In this document: positions 61,759-64,000 of the stretch, piece by piece
How positions within the stretch are numbered: position 1 is the first letter of the stretch
Layout: each line of letters begins with the position of its first letter
NCBI RefSeq assembly: GCF_039537705.1
Contig: NZ_BAABBA010000019.1
Coordinates: 1-64,000, forward strand
Source: Georgenia daeguensis
GTDB taxonomy: Bacteria; Actinomycetota; Actinomycetes; Actinomycetales; Actinomycetaceae
Direction of reading: 5' to 3'
Length of the DNA: 64,000 bases
The notes under the pieces: model-generated
Seen by the model: only the letters and a program-made list of their open reading frames with translations
The model's database searches: none
What the model was told of the DNA's origin: nothing
Translations under genes and position numbers: made by a program

Positions 61759-64000
61759 TCAGCTGGTGCAGGTGATCGGTGCGTAAGGGGCGCGCTGTGT
61801 CGTGGTGCCCGATCCGTTGCCCTGTACGGTCGCGCTAAGCACCACTGTGCCGGCGTCGAGCGCCGTGCCACCGCTCGCGACGCGTATCTGGGCCGTCTCG
61901 CCGACGGCCACCGACCGGGTGCGGGCACCGAGCGGCGTCTCGAGCCGAGCTTGGACCCGAGCTGTGTCGTTGCCTGTCACCTCGGCCTCTACCCAGGCCT
62001 TTCCGTTGACGCAGACCGACCGCGTCGTGAGTGAGACGTCCGGCCCCGGCACGTGGACAGACGCCTCGAGCGGGGTGACGGTCAGTTTCCGTATCGTGGC
62101 CGTGCCGCCCTGCGCGAAGGCCGAGATCCCGAGGGAGCTGGGGTCGGGGAAGACCTGGCTTGTCAGGGTCCGGAGCCCGTCTTCGGCGAAGACCTCGACG
62201 GAGGAGCGGTCGACGTAGGCCCGGAACGTTACGGTGCCGTCGGCGTTTTGCACGGGTGCGGAGGACTCTCCGGCGAAGTCGGGGTGGAAGGAGACGTCCC
62301 CGGAGCGGGTCCTGTCGACGACGATGCGGTGTGAGCCGGCGTCGTAGGCGATGACGGTGCCCTCGGCGCTGTCGGCTGAGGCGTCGGGGTCTGCGGTGAA
62401 GTCGTCGGAGGTGCGGACGGTGATGCCGGCGCGCTCGGCGTCACCGGGGTCGAGGGTGACGTCGACCTGGTAGACGTCACCGGTGACGGGCAGTGGGACC
62501 GTCTCGTTGTTCACGGTGAGGTTGCGGGTCCGGTAGGTGTCCTGGTTGAGGGCGAGGTGCTTGATCTGGTCCACGACGTGCTGGCGGACTTGGATCTCGC
62601 CGTCGACGTCGGTGAGGGTGACCTCGCGGGGGAGGGACATGGCGGAGCGCCACGGGGTCGTCGGGATGGATGTGGCGTAGGTCCAGTCGTTCATCCAGCC
62701 GATCATCAGGCGTTTGCCGTCCGGGGCGTTGTCGAAGGAGATGGTGGCGTAGTAGTCCCGTCCCCAGTCGAGCCAGTCGTACTGCTCGACGCCGGGGGGC
62801 TGGGGTGCGTCGGTGGCCATGACCTGGTCGAGGAGCACGTGGCCCCAGCCGGATCGGTTGTTGTCCACGACGCGGATGGATGCCTGTTTGCCGGCGAGGT
62901 CGCTCACGTCCCAGTTGACCCAGTCGAGGCGTTCGCTGTTCGTGCCTGTGGCCGTGCGCACCACTTCGCCGTCGACGACGAGGTTGACGGTGGTCTCGTC
63001 GGTCCGGGGCGTGGCGGGCTCGTCGCCGATGACCACGTGGTCGAGGGTCAGGTGTCCCCAGCCGCCGGTGGCCTGGTCCACGACCCGCAGCTGGGCCTGG
63101 CGACCTCGCAGGTCGGAGACGTCCCACGATCGCCAGTTCAGCGCACCGTTCTCCGGGCCGGTGAGGTGCCGTACGACCTGCCCGTCGACGATGAGCTGAA
63201 CCTGGAGGGTCTGCGGGTCTTCGTCGGTGCGCCGTCCACCGCCGACGAGCATGCTCAGGTGGTCACCGTCGAGCGTGAAGGTCGGTGAGGTGAGGGTGCC
63301 GACGTTGTCGTCTCCGCGTGGGCCGCCCTCCCACGTGTTCAGCCTTCCCTCGCCGATGTAGTACTCGCCGCCGGCGGTCGAGGGGCTGTTCGAGGCCTGT
63401 AGATCGCCGGTGCCCTCCCAGCCCGTGTCGGCGAGGGTGCCGCCGTCTGTCCGCTGCTCAAATCCGTCGAACAAGAGGGTGCCGGCCGGGGGTTCATTTC
63501 CGAGCTGGCCACCGGAGACGTGCGGGTGTCGGCCGCCGCCTACGAGCAGGCTCAGGTAGTCCTTCTCGAGCGTGAACGTCGGGGATTCCAGAGACCCGAC
63601 GGGTTGGTCGTGCCCGACGAAGCTGTTGACGAGTCGCTCCCCGACGTAGCCAGAGACGGTCTGCTGGCCGGGGACGGTGCCGGGATAGGGGCTCGGGCCG
63701 AAGGGGCCGTGCTCGGGGTGGCCGGGTTCGTTGGTGACCTCCCAGCCGGACCAGTCGGTGCCCTCGAAGTCGGCGATGACGTCACCCTCGGGCACGGTGA
63801 CACCCTCGACGGTGCTTTCCGAGGTGAAGGTGGTGCCGTCGAAGTCGCCGACGAAGTACTGGGCGCCCGACCCGCCGGCCACGGCCCCCGGGTTGAGGTT
63901 GACGACGAGGACCCATCGGGTGTTCTCGGGGTCACCGTCGACCGGGAGCTCGAAGAGGTCGGGGACCTCCCAGATGCCGCCGGTGGCGTTTGCCGGGCCG
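61759..64000 (-). CDS. Secreted GH32 levanase/fructan hydrolase, 3' part
   Basis: The reading frame is open to the window edge, so the N-terminus with signal peptide and the nucleophile-containing motif is outside. What remains has WEVPDLFELPVDG and YFVGDFDGTTF, DWGRDYYATISFDN, WMNDWTYATSIPTTPWR and SLPREVTLTDV, all typical of GH32 levanases/invertases, then the GH32 C-terminal beta-sandwich (FRAYVDRSSVEVFAEDG). Between the propeller segments sit two or more tandem repeats of about 110-130 residues (SPTFTL..LVGGGR...WDVSDL.G.QA.), probably carbohydrate-binding. An Ig-like end module follows, with no LPXTG visible. Confidence 0.88.
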   Translation of the reverse strand, partial: GPANATGGIWEVPDLFELPVDGDPENTRWVLVVNLNPGAVAGGSGAQYFVGDFDGTTFTSESTVEGVTVPEGDVIADFEGTDWSGWEVTNEPGHPEHGPFGPSPYPGTVPGQQTVSGYVGERLVNSFVGHDQPVGSLESPTFTLEKDYLSLLVGGGRHPHVSGGQLGNEPPAGTLLFDGFEQRTDGGTLADTGWEGTGDLQASNSPSTAGGEYYIGEGRLNTWEGGPRGDDNVGTLTSPTFTLDGDHLSMLVGGGRRTDEDPQTLQVQLIVDGQVVRHLTGPENGALNWRSWDVSDLRGRQAQLRVVDQATGGWGHLTLDHVVIGDEPATPRTDETTVNLVVDGEVVRTATGTNSERLDWVNWDVSDLAGKQASIRVVDNNRSGWGHVLLDQVMATDAPQPPGVEQYDWLDWGRDYYATISFDNAPDGKRLMIGWMNDWTYATSIPTTPWRSAMSLPREVTLTDVDGEIQVRQHVVDQIKHLALNQDTYRTRNLTVNNETVPLPVTGDVYQVDVTLDPGDAERAGITVRTSDDFTADPDASADSAEGTVIAYDAGSHRIVVDRTRSGDVSFHPDFAGESSAPVQNADGTVTFRAYVDRSSVEVFAEDGLRTLTSQVFPDPSSLGISAFAQGGTATIRKLTVTPLEASVHVPGPDVSLTTRSVCVNGKAWVEAEVTGNDTARVQARLETPLGARTRSVAVGETAQIRVASGGTALDAGTVVLSATVQGNGSGTTTQRAPYAPITCTS

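Overview
The window is very GC-rich, densely packed and full of 4-bp ATGA/GTGA gene overlaps, with many GTG starts. The gene set (DUF3039, clpS-DUF2017-murI, an ANTAR regulator, Lsr2, HU) points to an actinobacterium, most likely a Micrococcales member of the Cellulomonas/Georgenia/Beutenbergia type. The placement is inferred from gene content only; no rRNA is present.

Positions 1-3775 hold an ABC-2 type exporter pair and a CoA-transferase family III gene. Positions 3899-19764 form a sialic acid regulon: a secreted sialidase, two Gfo/Idh/MocA oxidoreductases, a GntR/FCD regulator, a Dpp-type ABC importer (binding protein, permease, a permease-ATPase fusion, ATPase), a DapA/NanA-type lyase, a ROK kinase, NanE and, after an aldo/keto reductase and HU, NagB. 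The sialidase promoter, the regulator/importer divergent promoter and the nagB promoter all carry the same direct-repeat motif TGAYGTC, probably the operator of the GntR protein. Together these genes would release sialic acid, import it and convert it to fructose-6-phosphate; NagA is not in the window.

Positions 19814-35506 are ordinary actinobacterial chromosome: DUF3039, an SF2 helicase, pncB, clpS, DUF2017, murI, an MBL hydrolase, ppc, rph, rdgB, DUF3054, a NUDIX-like protein, a universal stress protein, tRNA-Leu, a Bcp peroxiredoxin, a GAF-ANTAR regulator and membrane proteins.

At 35660 a tRNA-Lys(CTT) marks the left edge of an integrated conjugative element running to at least 53.4 kb. 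It carries an HTH repressor whose last codons are antisense to the tRNA, a MerR-type excisionase-like protein, a PrimPol replication protein, a MinD/ParA-like ATPase, a complete-looking actinobacterial type IV secretion block (VirB2-like pilin, VirB8/TcpC-like, VirB6-like, SCO6880-like, VirB4 ATPase, VirD4/TraG coupling ATPase, DUF4913, lipoprotein, multi-domain cell-wall hydrolase), then ParA plus a DNA-binding partner, small unknown proteins and an element-borne Lsr2. I saw no integrase, relaxase or right attachment site, so the right end is unresolved.

Positions 53.4-60.2 kb look like accessory cargo: small unknown proteins in mixed orientation, an aminoglycoside-phosphotransferase-like kinase, membrane proteins and a lipoprotein with an internal duplication. 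Positions 60752-64000 hold a fructan/sucrose unit: a PfkB fructokinase and the 3' part of a secreted GH32 levanase/fructosidase that runs off the window.
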